From a virus: a stretch of DNA of 64,000 bases. Numbering within the stretch: the first letter of the stretch is position 1; every line of letters starts with the position of its first letter. The stretch is from positions 49,067 through 113,066 of the IMG/VR virus record IMGVR_UViG_3300050821_001858; one strand, 5' to 3'. Shown piece after piece: positions 1-7,293 of the stretch. The translations under genes were made by a program, and so were the position numbers. The notes beneath the pieces are model-generated. The model had not been told where the DNA came from and ran no database searches. It was given only the letters and a program-made list of their open reading frames with translations.

Positions 1-2
1 CG

Positions 3-1415
3 GTATTAAAGACCTTCGGAGGGCGCGCTTCTGGTCCTGAGCCTCTTAAGCGTTGTTTTGATTATATCGTTTCGACGTTTAAAGAGGCAAAGGGTCGTAA
101 GCTTACGTCTCTTGAATGTCATGATATGGTTTGTATGATAGGAGAATGTGTTGTATCTGGTGGTGTTAGGCGTTCTGCTACTATTTCTTTGTCTAATTTG
201 TCTGATGATCGTATGCGTACAGCTAAGTCGGGTCAATGGTGGAATACAACGCCTTGGCGATCACTTGCAAACAATTCGGCAGTATATAATGATCGAAGAC
301 CCTCCATGGACGTGTTCATGTCGGAATGGTTTTCCCTGCATGCCTCCAAGTCAGGAGAAAGAGGCATCTTCTCAAGGTTCGCAGCTAAAAATGTCATCGA
401 ACGATCAAACGCTTTTAGAAAAGAATTCTGTGGTGATATCGAAGGTATCCGATATCGAGATGTTGACTTCGAATGGGGGTGCAATCCGTGTTCGGAAATA
501 ATTCTTAGACCAAACGAAGTCTGTAATCTAACAGAAATCGTTGTACGTGAAAATGATACTTTAGAGACGTTGCTTCGTAAGGCTCGAATTGCATCGATCC
601 TTGGGACGTTTCAGGCAACTCTAACTCATTATCGTTTTCTTTCCAAGAAATGGCAACATAATGCTGAAGAGGAAAGATTGCTTGGTGTATCTTTGACAGG
701 TATTATGGATAATCCAGTATTGGCGGGTGAAAATGTCGATAAACTTAAGGATTGGCTTACTCAGATGCGAAGGGAAGTTATTAAAACTAATGTTGAGATC
801 GCTAGCGACCTTAATATACCTTCTAGTACTGCAAGTACATGTATCAAACCTAGCGGAACCGTGTCTTCGCTTGTCGATTCTGCTGCTGGAATACACGGTC
901 GTCATTCCCCTTATTATCTTAGGACAATTAGGTCTGATAAGAAAGACCCATGTGCACAAGTCATGATCGATGCTGGTGTTCCTTATGAGGATGATATTAT
1001 GCGTCCTGATCATAATATGGTATTCACCTTCCCTATGAAGAGCCCCCTAAGTTCTAAGAAGAGAGAGAATGCAACAGCTATTGATCAATTGAACTTCTGG
1101 CTTCTATATCAGATGTATTGGTGTGATCATAAGCCTTCTGTTACTATTTCAGTAAGGGATGATGAATGGATGGATGTAGGAGCATGGGTATACGCTCACT
1201 TTGAATATATGTCAGGTGTTTCGTTCCTTCCTTATGCTGATCATGTTTATTCCCAGGCTCCTTATCAAGAGATAACGGAGAAGGAATATCATGAGTGGCA
1301 AGCAAAGATGCCTCAAAATATTGACTGGTCCACTCTGACTAAATATGAGAGTAACGATTTAACAATTGGGTCACAAAACTTCGCTTGTGTTTCAAAAGAA
1401 GGATGTGACCTTTAA
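3..1415 (+). CDS. nrdJ: Adenosylcobalamin-dependent ribonucleoside-triphosphate reductase (class II), 5' truncated
   Basis: The frame is open to the window edge, so the N-terminal part lies outside. It reduces ribonucleotides to deoxyribonucleotides using a B12-derived thiyl radical and supplies dNTPs for phage DNA synthesis. Near the visible start it has the GGRASGPEPL segment typical of monomeric RTPR, then a GGVRRSA segment, the active-site stretch NPCSEIIL, and a C-terminal Cys pair (C-x5-C, ending GCDL) that would be re-reduced by thioredoxin. No class I small subunit lies in the window, which agrees with class II. The ATG at 126 is internal, because the conserved GGRASGPEPL lies upstream of it. 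Confidence 0.93.
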   Translation, partial: VLKTFGGRASGPEPLKRCFDYIVSTFKEAKGRKLTSLECHDMVCMIGECVVSGGVRRSATISLSNLSDDRMRTAKSGQWWNTTPWRSLANNSAVYNDRRPSMDVFMSEWFSLHASKSGERGIFSRFAAKNVIERSNAFRKEFCGDIEGIRYRDVDFEWGCNPCSEIILRPNEVCNLTEIVVRENDTLETLLRKARIASILGTFQATLTHYRFLSKKWQHNAEEERLLGVSLTGIMDNPVLAGENVDKLKDWLTQMRREVIKTNVEIASDLNIPSSTASTCIKPSGTVSSLVDSAAGIHGRHSPYYLRTIRSDKKDPCAQVMIDAGVPYEDDIMRPDHNMVFTFPMKSPLSSKKRENATAIDQLNFWLLYQMYWCDHKPSVTISVRDDEWMDVGAWVYAHFEYMSGVSFLPYADHVYSQAPYQEITEKEYHEWQAKMPQNIDWSTLTKYESNDLTIGSQNFACVSKEGCDL

Positions 1416-1431
1416 TTATAGGGGTCACATT

Positions 1432-2094
1432 ATGTCTAAAATAGCTTGGCCACACGATGATAATGAAACGTTGATCAAGTTTTATGGAACGCCAGGAATG
1501 GTCAAACTAAGAGACTTTGTTCCTCCGTTCCAAATGATCGATGCTGACACCAAAAAGCCAGTAAAATCGTTTGAAGTGCACCCCAAGTGTTTTAATGCTT
1601 TTGCCCAAGTGTTCCAAGAAATATGGGATAAGTGTAATCATGATCAGTCAGTTATTGAAAAGTATCATCTTCATCTTTTTGGTGGTTCTTACAATAAACG
1701 TCTTGTTCGTGGTTCCACCTCTCATTGGTCTGTTCATGCTTTTGGTGCTGCCATCGATATTAATCCTGCTGGTGCTCCCATGGCAGTCGATGAGCGACCT
1801 ACGCAAGAAAATATGCCTGACTTTGCGGTTGAAGCCTTCAAACGAGCGGGAGCAACCTGGGGTGGAGACTTTCAACATCGCAAGGACTGGATGCACTTCC
1901 AATTCGTCTATGAAGGGAAACAGACGTTCTTTGAACCTGTAGTAATGCCTGTAAGTAATGTTGTAATTCAATCGAATACTTCAGTATTTTCTAATACTAC
2001 CAAACATCCTGTAGTTATTAATACTACTCCTATTCCTATAGAATCCCCTAGTATCTTTGACAACCTTCTCGATAAACTTAAGCACATATTGTGA
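1432..2094 (+). CDS. M15 family peptidoglycan peptidase (endolysin-like)
   Basis: 220 residues. The zinc-binding pattern of M15 peptidases (D-Ala-D-Ala carboxypeptidase or L-Ala-D-Glu endopeptidase type) is visible: S-V-H102-A-F-G-A-A-I-D109 and W-M-H155. Residues 1-165 form the catalytic domain. The rest is a Val/Ser/Asn/Thr-rich linker (VSNVV, NTSVFSNTT) and an amphipathic end, SIFDNLLDKLKHIL. No signal peptide is visible, so export would need a holin. The ATG at 1432 follows AGGGGTCA; the upstream in-frame ATG at 1366 overlaps the reductase. A second lysis enzyme of a different class (GH25) lies at 3769. Confidence 0.85.
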   Translation: MSKIAWPHDDNETLIKFYGTPGMVKLRDFVPPFQMIDADTKKPVKSFEVHPKCFNAFAQVFQEIWDKCNHDQSVIEKYHLHLFGGSYNKRLVRGSTSHWSVHAFGAAIDINPAGAPMAVDERPTQENMPDFAVEAFKRAGATWGGDFQHRKDWMHFQFVYEGKQTFFEPVVMPVSNVVIQSNTSVFSNTTKHPVVINTTPIPIESPSIFDNLLDKLKHIL

Positions 2095-2101
2095 GGCTTG
2101 T

Positions 2102-2512
2102 ATGACCATAACCTTTACTGGAAAACACATCACTTGGTTCCTTCCGAAGCCTTATAAGTGGGTTGACAGTAAGGGCTATCAATGGTATGATCGGGGGGCG
2201 TTTAATAATGGGGAAGGTCCCAACGCTTCGGGACTGCCTTTCGAGACACCGGGTTTTGCGTTCCATAATGAGAACCATACGCTTGGGGGTTGGTGGCAAA
2301 TTGATATTCCTGATATTAAAAAAAGGATTATAACCCGACAGACTGACATTGGTCCTCGTAAGCCTGTTATTGATTTAAATGCGATGCTTGCATTTGAATT
2401 ATTTGGGACTGAAATGAAGGCTGATGCTAATGATAACCATCAATGGACTATAACCTATCTTGGAAAGCAATTGCCTAATAATGTAAAAGAAGGAATAACT
2501 GATCTTGATTAA
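2102..2512 (+). CDS. Double-psi beta-barrel-like protein
   Basis: 136 residues, ATG 7 nt after the M15 gene. The segment GWWQIDIPDIKKR...QTDIGPRKPVIDLNA resembles the core of RlpA/expansin-type double-psi barrels (a V-x-D-x-GP then IDL pattern). Such folds act on or bind peptidoglycan, so with the preceding peptidase it may belong to a lysis or cell-wall module. This is motif resemblance only; the catalytic Asp pattern is incomplete. Confidence 0.55.
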   Translation: MTITFTGKHITWFLPKPYKWVDSKGYQWYDRGAFNNGEGPNASGLPFETPGFAFHNENHTLGGWWQIDIPDIKKRIITRQTDIGPRKPVIDLNAMLAFELFGTEMKADANDNHQWTITYLGKQLPNNVKEGITDLD

Positions 2513-2735
2513 TTATCTTCGTAATTCAAATGTGAAAATATCTATTGATCTAAATCCGTTCTATTGGAGATTTCATTTTGATAGGATACTTCCTTCTCAA
2601 TATGATCCATATTTACGTGTTTGGTGGTGTCAACTTTTGTTCTTAAACTTGTGGATGGTAATAGATAATGGCAAGATCGTTTTGGACCCCCTTGAACAGA
2701 TTGAAGTCAAAGAGGAAGAGGAAGATCATCCATAA
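2505..2735 (+). CDS. Small conserved-looking phage protein, unknown function
   Basis: 76 residues with a TTG start overlapping the previous stop by 8 nt; AAGGA lies upstream. It is aromatic-rich (NPFYWRFHFD, LFLNLWMVIDNG) with an acidic end. I cannot name a family. Confidence 0.5.
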   Translation: MINYLRNSNVKISIDLNPFYWRFHFDRILPSQYDPYLRVWWCQLLFLNLWMVIDNGKIVLDPLEQIEVKEEEEDHP

Positions 2736-2742
2736 ATACTGG

Positions 2743-3180
2743 ATGTGTGATTGGACATTCGAAGGTAAACCAGTAGATTTTGAATCCACAGCCGAGTATT
2801 TTGGATTTGTCTACTCGATAACAAACAGACTTACCGGTAAGAAATACATCGGTAAGAAAAAGCTTAAATTTACAAGATCAAGAAAAGTCAAAGATTCTAA
2901 GCGTCGGGTTCGTGTTGTAAAGGAATCTGATTGGAAGGAATACTATGGCTCTTCTAAGGAACTTGCCAAAGATATTCATAAGCACGGCAAGGAATGCTTT
3001 GATCGGGAAATTCTTCGTTGGTGCAACAGCGCCGGGGAGTGTTCCTATTGGGAACTTTGGTACCAGATGACGAACCATGTCCTTCTGAATCCAGCAAATT
3101 TTTACAACAATTACGTCGGCGCTCGGATACATCGCAAGCACCTGATGAAAAAATATCTTGACGAGATTGAAGAGACGTGA
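2743..3180 (+). CDS. GIY-YIG-like nuclease domain protein
   Basis: 145 residues from the ATG at 2743, which starts MCDWTFEGKPV. An earlier in-frame ATG at 2668 would overlap the previous gene by 68 nt. The GFVYSITN-x8-YIGKK segment fits the two-strand GIY-YIG signature, followed by YYGSSKEL and a conserved E (SYWELWYQ). T4-like phages carry many such Seg-like or unannotated GIY-YIG proteins. Homing activity is possible but unproven. Confidence 0.6.
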   Translation: MCDWTFEGKPVDFESTAEYFGFVYSITNRLTGKKYIGKKKLKFTRSRKVKDSKRRVRVVKESDWKEYYGSSKELAKDIHKHGKECFDREILRWCNSAGECSYWELWYQMTNHVLLNPANFYNNYVGARIHRKHLMKKYLDEIEET

Positions 3181-3192
3181 TATAAGCTTCCT

Positions 3193-3255
3193 ATGGTTGA
3201 TGAAATTCAAATTTCTACGTGGGTTAAACGTGAAAATGAAAGGAATTCTAGATAA
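3193..3255 (+). CDS. Possible 20-residue peptide
   Basis: ATG to TAA, 20 residues, charged (WVKRENERN). It is joined to the next small gene by a 1-nt stop/start overlap (TAATG). No clear ribosome site; coding status uncertain. Confidence 0.25.
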   Translation: MVDEIQISTWVKRENERNSR

Positions 3256-3353
3256 TGCCACACCCTCATAAAAATCGCCCTCGAACGGGGCGTCGTAAGA
3301 TTGGTTCAAAGAAGCGTCGAAAGAAACAGCAACAGAAGAGTATGAAGAGATGA
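3255..3353 (+). CDS. 32-residue Arg/Lys-rich peptide
   Basis: Very basic (RPRTGRRKIGSKKRRKKQQQ). It begins on the previous stop (TAATG) and overlaps the next gene by ATGA, so it sits inside a coupled cluster. Basic peptides like this commonly bind nucleic acid; no family recognised. Confidence 0.45.
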   Translation: MPHPHKNRPRTGRRKIGSKKRRKKQQQKSMKR

Positions 3354-3532
3354 TCCCCGGATTGTTCTTTTTTGTCGTGATGGCAGTTATCTTCGGATGG
3401 TTTGTTCTTCAAGCCCTCCGAAGTAATATTGTGGTAATTCTAATTGCCTTTGTCGTTGTTTGTTATATGATCAAGGATAATCAGAATTTTGAACCTGTTA
3501 ACTTTTATTTACGTCAGTTATATAGTCAATAA
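3350..3532 (+). CDS. Small membrane protein
   Basis: 60 residues with two hydrophobic segments (about 3-20 and 26-42) and a short polar tail. The ATGA overlap with the basic peptide upstream suggests translational coupling. Its position between two lysis enzyme genes makes a holin or antiholin role possible, by context only. Confidence 0.6.
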   Translation: MIPGLFFFVVMAVIFGWFVLQALRSNIVVILIAFVVVCYMIKDNQNFEPVNFYLRQLYSQ

Positions 3533-3713
3533 TAATCCTTTTGGTTGTCGATTTACCATGTAAAGTATTCAAAATGTTCTTTGCTGCATAGAGGTAAAGG
3601 GTTCCTAATAGATGGAGATCATTTGTATCGTCAGTCATTTGAATCTGAGACTCAATATTGGAGTACAAGTTCTTTAGTTTCTTAAGTTTTTTGGTGTCTT
3701 CCACGGCTCCCAA
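3498..3713 (-). CDS. Small minus-strand protein, unknown function
   Basis: 71 residues from a TTG start preceded on the minus strand by GGGAGAGG at good spacing. Helical, with LKKLKNLYSNIESQ then LHLLGTLYLYAAKNIL. Its 3' end overlaps the plus-strand membrane gene by 35 nt. It is divergent from the lysozyme gene at 3769. Confidence 0.5.
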   Translation of the reverse strand: MGAVEDTKKLKKLKNLYSNIESQIQMTDDTNDLHLLGTLYLYAAKNILNTLHGKSTTKRIIIDYITDVNKS

Positions 3714-3725
3714 TGTATCCTCTCC

Positions 3726-3732
3726 CTAAATA
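3726..3732 (+). promoter_or_regulatory. Possible T4-type late promoter core (CTAAATA)
   Basis: CCTAAATA resembles the T4 late -10-like element TATAAATA and lies upstream of the lysozyme, a typical late gene. A gp33-like late co-activator is encoded at 44946. Inference from motif and context. Confidence 0.35.
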
Positions 3733-3768
3733 TGAGTAACACTTCATTACTTATCTTAGGGAGAGATT

Positions 3769-4536
3769 ATGACTACATTTACCCCCAGAGTGTGCGACAT
3801 TTCCCACTATGAATGGATTGATAATGACAATGGATTTGGGAAGGCGCAAGCTGCTGGTCTATGGGGTATTATATCAAAAGCCACTCAGGGAACATCATCA
3901 AAAGATCAATATTACTTGTCACGTCGAGTAGCTGCTAAGAAAGCCGGATTGCTTTATGGTTCTTATCACTTCAATGACGGGGAAAATGTACAGAAACAGG
4001 TTGATTATTATCTAGCCTATGCTGATCCTCAACCCGATGAATTAGTATGTCTAGACTATGAGGCAAATCCTGCTTCTGATATGTCTATTAATCAAGCAGT
4101 AGAATTTCTTCATCGAATAGAAGAAAAGTTAGGTCGTAAAGCAGTTATCTATTCTGGTAACAAACTTAAGGAAACGATTAGTCGCCTTTCTGCTACTGAT
4201 CAAGCTTATGTTGCTTCGCATCGTCTTTGGCTTGCTCAGTATTCGTATACAGCAACATTGCCTCATGGGTTTAAAAACTGGTGGCTTTGGCAATATACTG
4301 GCGATGGTGCTGGTCCGACCCCTCATTGGGTGAACGGAATTACCGCTCCCGGCAACAAAGGACTTGACTTGAACATATTTTCTGGTACACTGGATGAACT
4401 GAAAGCAACATGGTCGGGACTACCCACTCAGGTAGCAAATGTACAACCAACGGTAGTGGCACCATCAATTGTTCCTTCAGTACCGGTAGCTAACGTTGTA
4501 CCAACACCAACAAAGCATTGGTGGGATGTATTCTAA
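3769..4536 (+). CDS. GH25 lysozyme (1,4-beta-N-acetylmuramidase endolysin)
   Basis: 255 residues; cleaves the MurNAc-GlcNAc bond of peptidoglycan. GH25 hallmarks: D10 in VCDISHY, KATQGT, GSYHF near 64-69, and the D96-x-E98 pair in CLDYEAN, then a WLWQYTGDG strand. The domain fills about residues 5-210. The last ~45 residues are a Val/Pro/Asn linker (VANVQP, PVANVVP) ending in KHWWDVF. No signal peptide. GGGAGAGATT precedes the ATG. A CTAAATA motif lies 37 nt upstream and a terminator follows. Confidence 0.9.
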   Translation: MTTFTPRVCDISHYEWIDNDNGFGKAQAAGLWGIISKATQGTSSKDQYYLSRRVAAKKAGLLYGSYHFNDGENVQKQVDYYLAYADPQPDELVCLDYEANPASDMSINQAVEFLHRIEEKLGRKAVIYSGNKLKETISRLSATDQAYVASHRLWLAQYSYTATLPHGFKNWWLWQYTGDGAGPTPHWVNGITAPGNKGLDLNIFSGTLDELKATWSGLPTQVANVQPTVVAPSIVPSVPVANVVPTPTKHWWDVF

Positions 4537-4592
4537 GAGATCGGGGCTAAGCCCGATTGGTGGAGCGCGCTTAGGCTGAGCCTACGCCCCTA

Positions 4593-4622
4593 GACCCCTC
4601 AGAGAAATCTGGGGGGTTTTGA
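4593..4622 (+). terminator. Rho-independent terminator after the lysozyme gene
   Basis: CCCC-T-CAG, a short loop, CTG-GGGGG, then TTTT. Another small stem (about 4545-4580) precedes it. Confidence 0.6.
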
Positions 4623-4633
4623 CGAACAGAGGG

Positions 4634-4662
4634 TTGACAACATGAATGTAGCAGTGTATGAT
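4634..4662 (+). promoter_or_regulatory. Sigma70-type promoter
   Basis: TTGACA (4634-4639), 17-nt spacer, TATGAT (4657-4662): a near-consensus host promoter just after a terminator. Confidence 0.7.
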
Positions 4663-4812
4663 GAAGCTTACGAATGCAAGATAGCGTGTATCCCCCTTGT
4701 TAAGGTGGTACCTGATCGAATTGAAGAAGCCCAAATGTTCATTAAGGAATTTGGTCGTTTCTGGTTCAAACGTGATGGAAAGAGGATGTACCTTACCTAT
4801 GTGCCAGGGTGA
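4642..4812 (+). CDS. Small protein, start uncertain
   Basis: 56 residues if the ATG at 4642 is used, but that ATG lies inside the promoter spacer and upstream of the expected transcript start (about 4669). The real start may be a GTG near 4702, or another promoter may drive it. The sequence (YECKIACIPLVK, MFIKEFGRFWFKR) looks coding. No family recognised. Confidence 0.45.
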   Translation: MNVAVYDEAYECKIACIPLVKVVPDRIEEAQMFIKEFGRFWFKRDGKRMYLTYVPG

Positions 4813-4872
4813 AAATTTTTTTCACTGAAATACGATTTTTGAAAAAATCGACATAAATAGGCTTAAGAGGGG

Positions 4873-4901
4873 TTGACAACGCCGTGCAGGTCGTATAGTA
4901 T
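4873..4901 (+). promoter_or_regulatory. Sigma70-type promoter
   Basis: TTGACA (4873-4878) with TATAGTAT (-10 at 4894-4901, spacer 15-17). It would drive the hairpin-rich leader and the 25-codon frame. Confidence 0.6.
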
Positions 4902-4934
4902 ATGAACCCTCGAAATTAGGAGTTAACAGTTCAA

Positions 4935-5012
4935 ATGAATTCGGATCGTACATATAGTATTAAATCGTGGTGGCTGAATAGCCCCGTGAATTCATTCGAA
5001 TTAGATATTTAA
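4935..5012 (+). CDS. Possible 25-residue leader peptide
   Basis: ATG to TAA, with AGGAG 12 nt upstream (rather far). Its coding region lies within a long inverted repeat and just before a 12-bp hairpin, the layout of a leader peptide/attenuator. Weak coding evidence. Confidence 0.3.
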   Translation: MNSDRTYSIKSWWLNSPVNSFELDI

Positions 5013-5027
5013 CTCGACAAGGCGCTT

Positions 5028-5061
5028 CGGCATCTTGTCTGGTTAAAGGGACAAGATGCCG
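5028..5061 (+). promoter_or_regulatory. Perfect 12-bp hairpin
   Basis: CGGCATCTTGTC pairs with GACAAGATGCCG around a 10-nt loop; no U-run follows, so it is an RNA structural element rather than a classic terminator. Confidence 0.6.
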
Positions 5062-5131
5062 GGACCAAAAAATCCCCAAATCTTATCCCACCAGTCTCCG
5101 AAAGTTTTTTCGGGTCGGACTAAAAAAAGTC

Positions 5132-5160
5132 TTGACTTTCGTAAAAAAGTTCGATAGGCT
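5132..5160 (+). promoter_or_regulatory. Probable promoter for the first tRNA
   Basis: TTGACT (5132-5137), 17-nt spacer, TAGGCT (5155-5160). It lies about 140 nt upstream of tRNA-Thr(CGT). Confidence 0.45.
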
Positions 5161-5301
5161 GTTGTGATGTTGGGGTGGTCCCGCTCTTTAGGCTTCGTTG
5201 CCGGGGGACGAATTGTCTAGTAGGTCGTCTAAAACGCTCTGGTTTCTAGCAGTTCTTTATTATGTTTTTCCGAGAGCTATACGTAGCTTTTCGAAAAGCA
5301 T

Positions 5302-5377
5302 GCCTTCTAAAGCATTTCTGGTGATGCACTAGTTTCGTAAGCTAGGGAAAAGGGTCCGAATCCCTTTGGAGGCTCCA
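5302..5377 (+). tRNA. tRNA-Thr(CGT)
   Basis: 76 nt with encoded CCA. Acceptor GCCTTCT/TGGAGGC, D stem GCAT/ATGC, anticodon stem CTAGT/GCTAG with loop TTCGTAA, T stem AAGGG/CCCTT. One T-T mismatch in the acceptor. Confidence 0.85.
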
Positions 5378-5379
5378 AT

Positions 5380-5474
5380 TTCCAAGGGTTATCCATTAAA
5401 TCGCTCCTATGAGCCTTAGGGCACTTGACATAGGGTAGCTGTTTGTGGCAAGATAATCTCTTCGTCCCTTGGAA
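5380..5474 (+). ncRNA. 95-nt element closed by a 9-bp acceptor-like helix
   Basis: TTCCAAGGG (5380-5388) pairs with CCCTTGGAA (5466-5474). The span and position directly behind a tRNA suggest a tRNA-like RNA, but no T arm or CCA is visible. Unknown class. Confidence 0.35.
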
Positions 5475-5497
5475 TCTTTTAACGTGAGGTATGTATT

Positions 5498-5620
5498 ATG
5501 ATAGAGTTTAGTTTTGTTTCTTTATACATACTTGCCGTTGGTATATGTCTCATGTCTTTTGTTCTAGGTATTGCAGTTGGTATAAAAATAGGATGGAACA
5601 ATGCCCGTAAGAATGACTGA
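5498..5620 (+). CDS. 40-residue membrane peptide
   Basis: One hydrophobic segment (about residues 4-32) then IGWNNARKND. GAGGTATGT precedes the ATG. It overlaps the next gene by 20 nt. Unknown function. Confidence 0.5.
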   Translation: MIEFSFVSLYILAVGICLMSFVLGIAVGIKIGWNNARKND

Positions 5621-5909
5621 TTTGTTTAATGAAGATGGTAAGCCACGTCGGCTCATTGAAATTGAACGTGAACAGTTAAAATTCTTAGTGAAACGATGTA
5701 ATGGAAACGTTGCTCAGATTGCTAAGATCATGGGTGTTACTCGTAAACAAGCTTATCGACGTTTGTTTAAGACTGGTTTATATACACCTGAGAAACATCG
5801 GGTGCATGATAAAGAAACTGGTCAATGGAAAGCACCTGTTTTATCAGCTAAACAAGTTGGTAAGGTAAATAAGGTTACACCTAAGGTCAAAGAATATCAT
5901 TGGACCTAA
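5601..5909 (+). CDS. Fis-type helix-turn-helix DNA-binding protein
   Basis: 102 residues. Residues about 28-52 (RCNGNVAQIAKIMGVTRKQAYRRL in two parts) match the Fis/NtrC C-terminal HTH pattern, in which a GNVA...A..MGV.R...YR.L string forms the DNA-reading helix. The rest is basic. A phage transcription or replication regulator is likely; the target is unknown. AGGATGG precedes the ATG. It ends just before tRNA-Ala. Confidence 0.65.
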   Translation: MPVRMTDLFNEDGKPRRLIEIEREQLKFLVKRCNGNVAQIAKIMGVTRKQAYRRLFKTGLYTPEKHRVHDKETGQWKAPVLSAKQVGKVNKVTPKVKEYHWT

Positions 5910-5910
5910 T

Positions 5911-5985
5911 GGGGGATTAGTGCTAACGGGAACACGACGCACTTGCAATGCGTAATCAAGGGTTCGACTCCCTTATCCTCCACCA
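5911..5985 (+). tRNA. tRNA-Ala(TGC)
   Basis: 75 nt, CCA encoded. Acceptor GGGGGAT/ATCCTCC, anticodon stem ACGCA/TGCGT with loop CTTGCAA, canonical T arm (GGGTTCGACTCCC). Confidence 0.95.
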
Positions 5986-6006
5986 TGATTTTAACATGAA
6001 GGTTAT

Positions 6007-6429
6007 ATGTTTGGTAAAAATAGTAAAAAACAAGGTGATAAAGGTTTAGGAGCAGCAATAGCGTATTTTACTGAATGTGAATATACAGTTTGTGTTCCTT
6101 TGACTGATAGTCAAGATTATGATTTACTTGTTGATACTGGTGAATTCATAAAACGAGTTCAGGTAAGAACAACTTCATATAAAAAACGATCTTTTTATCG
6201 TGTTAATCTTCGTGTTATGGGTGGTAATTCAAAAAAGAATTATATTCATAAAACTGGTGATCAATTGATGTATGATTGGTTATTTGTTTTAATTGAAGAT
6301 GGTACACAATATCTAATACCTAAAGATGAATTAGTTGCTAAAAGTTATCTTACTTTAGGTGCAGATAAAAGTAAATATAAAATACGGGAAGGTTTGATAA
6401 GGACAGAGGGTTCTGTCGATGCGCTGTAA
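6007..6429 (+). CDS. PD-(D/E)XK endonuclease, group I intron/homing type
   Basis: 140 residues. The core is QDYDLLVDTGEFIKRVQVRTTSY: D, then the x-Q-V-R-T-T strand that replaces ExK in the group-I-intron-associated PD-(D/E)XK family (relatives of archaeal Holliday resolvases). N-terminal KKQGDKGLGAAIAYF is the usual first helix. No intron is evident here. The last 15 codons and the stop lie inside tRNA-Tyr, with the TAA overlapping the anticodon GTA, so the gene looks inserted against, or extended into, the tRNA. A free-standing homing endonuclease using a tRNA as its site is plausible. Confidence 0.65.
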   Translation: MFGKNSKKQGDKGLGAAIAYFTECEYTVCVPLTDSQDYDLLVDTGEFIKRVQVRTTSYKKRSFYRVNLRVMGGNSKKNYIHKTGDQLMYDWLFVLIEDGTQYLIPKDELVAKSYLTLGADKSKYKIREGLIRTEGSVDAL

Positions 6430-6476
6430 ACGCATTCCCTAAGGGCGTGGCGTTCAACTCGACCACCTTCCCACCA
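6386..6476 (+). tRNA. tRNA-Tyr(GTA), atypical D and T arms
   Basis: Perfect acceptor GGGAAGG/CCTTCCC, anticodon stem ATGCG/CGCAT with loop CTGTAAA, variable arm TCCCTAAGGG, CCA encoded. The D region is long (about 24 nt) and the T stem has a bulged A. It overlaps the endonuclease by 44 nt. Confidence 0.75.
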
Positions 6477-6484
6477 TTTTTCGC

Positions 6485-6513
6485 TTGACAAAAGTTTGCC
6501 TCTATCGTATAGT
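6485..6513 (+). promoter_or_regulatory. Sigma70-like promoter overlapping tRNA-Thr
   Basis: TTGACA (6485-6490), 17 nt, TATAGT (6508-6513). The -10 lies inside the D arm of tRNA-Thr(TGT), so it could only serve the downstream gene at 6595, or it may be a chance match. Confidence 0.4.
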
Positions 6514-6572
6514 GACTATTACACCACCTTTGTAACGTGGATACTTCAGTTTGATTCTGAATAGGGGCTCCA
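6498..6572 (+). tRNA. tRNA-Thr(TGT)
   Basis: 75 nt, CCA encoded. Acceptor GCCTCTA/TAGGGGC, loop TTTGTAA on stem CCACC/CGTGG (one mismatch), T stem TTCAG/CTGAA with loop TTTGATT. Confidence 0.75.
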
Positions 6573-6594
6573 CTCTAAATTAGGAGAATATATC

Positions 6595-6912
6595 ATGACA
6601 TTTAGAACGAATATTGTTTTGACGAAAGATACAAAATCTGAAGATATTGAAAATCAAATGAAAAAAGACTATATTGCTCGACCTCTTAGAGAGGTCGGAG
6701 AAGAAGTTCGTCCATTAACAAATTCTAAAACTGATGTAATTTATCAAACATTCAAATGTTCAAATTGTGGTTATATTCAAATAGTTGATGTACCAAACAC
6801 ATTTTTTGGTACTGGTGAATGTGAAAAATGTAATCATGTAACAAATATGAATGTAGAGGGATGTAATTGTGTCCTTATTCGTGGACCTAAACCTCTTGTA
6901 TTAACAGAATAA
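6595..6912 (+). CDS. Zinc-ribbon protein, unknown function
   Basis: 105 residues. CSNCGY and CEKCNH, 25 residues apart, form a two-knuckle zinc ribbon in the C-terminal half; the N-terminal half is charged. TAGGAG precedes the ATG. Zinc ribbons of this size often bind RNA, DNA or protein; context (tRNA array) does not decide. Confidence 0.6.
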   Translation: MTFRTNIVLTKDTKSEDIENQMKKDYIARPLREVGEEVRPLTNSKTDVIYQTFKCSNCGYIQIVDVPNTFFGTGECEKCNHVTNMNVEGCNCVLIRGPKPLVLTE

Positions 6913-6953
6913 TGACTGGACGTGGCGGTCCTAAAAACGCTACGATATATAAT

Positions 6954-7028
6954 GCCCATGTAGCTCAGTGATAGAGCGTCCGCCTGAAGAGCGGAGCGTC
7001 GGTGGTTTGATTCCATCCTAGGGCACCA
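6954..7028 (+). tRNA. tRNA-Phe(GAA)
   Basis: 75 nt, CCA encoded. Anticodon stem TCCGC/GCGGA with loop CTGAAGA, T stem GGTGG/CCATC, D arm GCTCAGTGATAGAGC. Two mismatches inside the acceptor. Confidence 0.9.
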
Positions 7029-7032
7029 ATAT

Positions 7033-7116
7033 GCGGGTATGATGTAATGGTAGCCTTGTCGGTTTCAAAAACCGATGTCGAAAGACGTGGGGGTTCGAGT
7101 CCCTCTACCCGTACCA
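7033..7116 (+). tRNA. tRNA-Leu(CAA)
   Basis: 84 nt class II tRNA, CCA encoded. Acceptor GCGGGTA/TACCCGT, anticodon stem TCGGT/ACCGA with loop TTCAAAA, variable arm TGTCGAAAGACG. Confidence 0.92.
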
Positions 7117-7293
7117 TTTATGCGGTTCTCTAAGTACGAGATTGAATTAGGGTGATCCCTTTGCCGCGCCAGTTTATGGGAAGTACTTTCTTCGTGTGGT
7201 CGATCCATCACGCAATGTATCAACCTATTTCGCATGTCATCATATCCTTGATTGACTTTGTGACACGCTTCCCATACCTTTTAGGAGAGAGTG

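Larger units (their letters stand above)
4813..5301 (+). ncRNA. Gene-poor stretch with two promoters and strong hairpins
   Basis: It holds two A/T palindromes (about 4811-4828 and 4832-4850), a promoter at 4873, a 25-codon frame (4935-5012) spanned by the inverted repeat AATGAATTC/GAATTCATT, a perfect 12-bp hairpin (5028-5061) and a second promoter at 5132. This suggests one or two small RNAs or an attenuated leader before the tRNA array. No known RNA family recognised. Confidence 0.4.

Noticed and set aside
126-128. ATG as start of the ribonucleotide reductase
   Set aside because: Conserved residues lie upstream in the same open frame, so the gene begins outside the window.
7121-7170. tRNA-like piece ending GCCGCGCCA
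   Set aside because: Too short, no anticodon arm, poor acceptor pairing.
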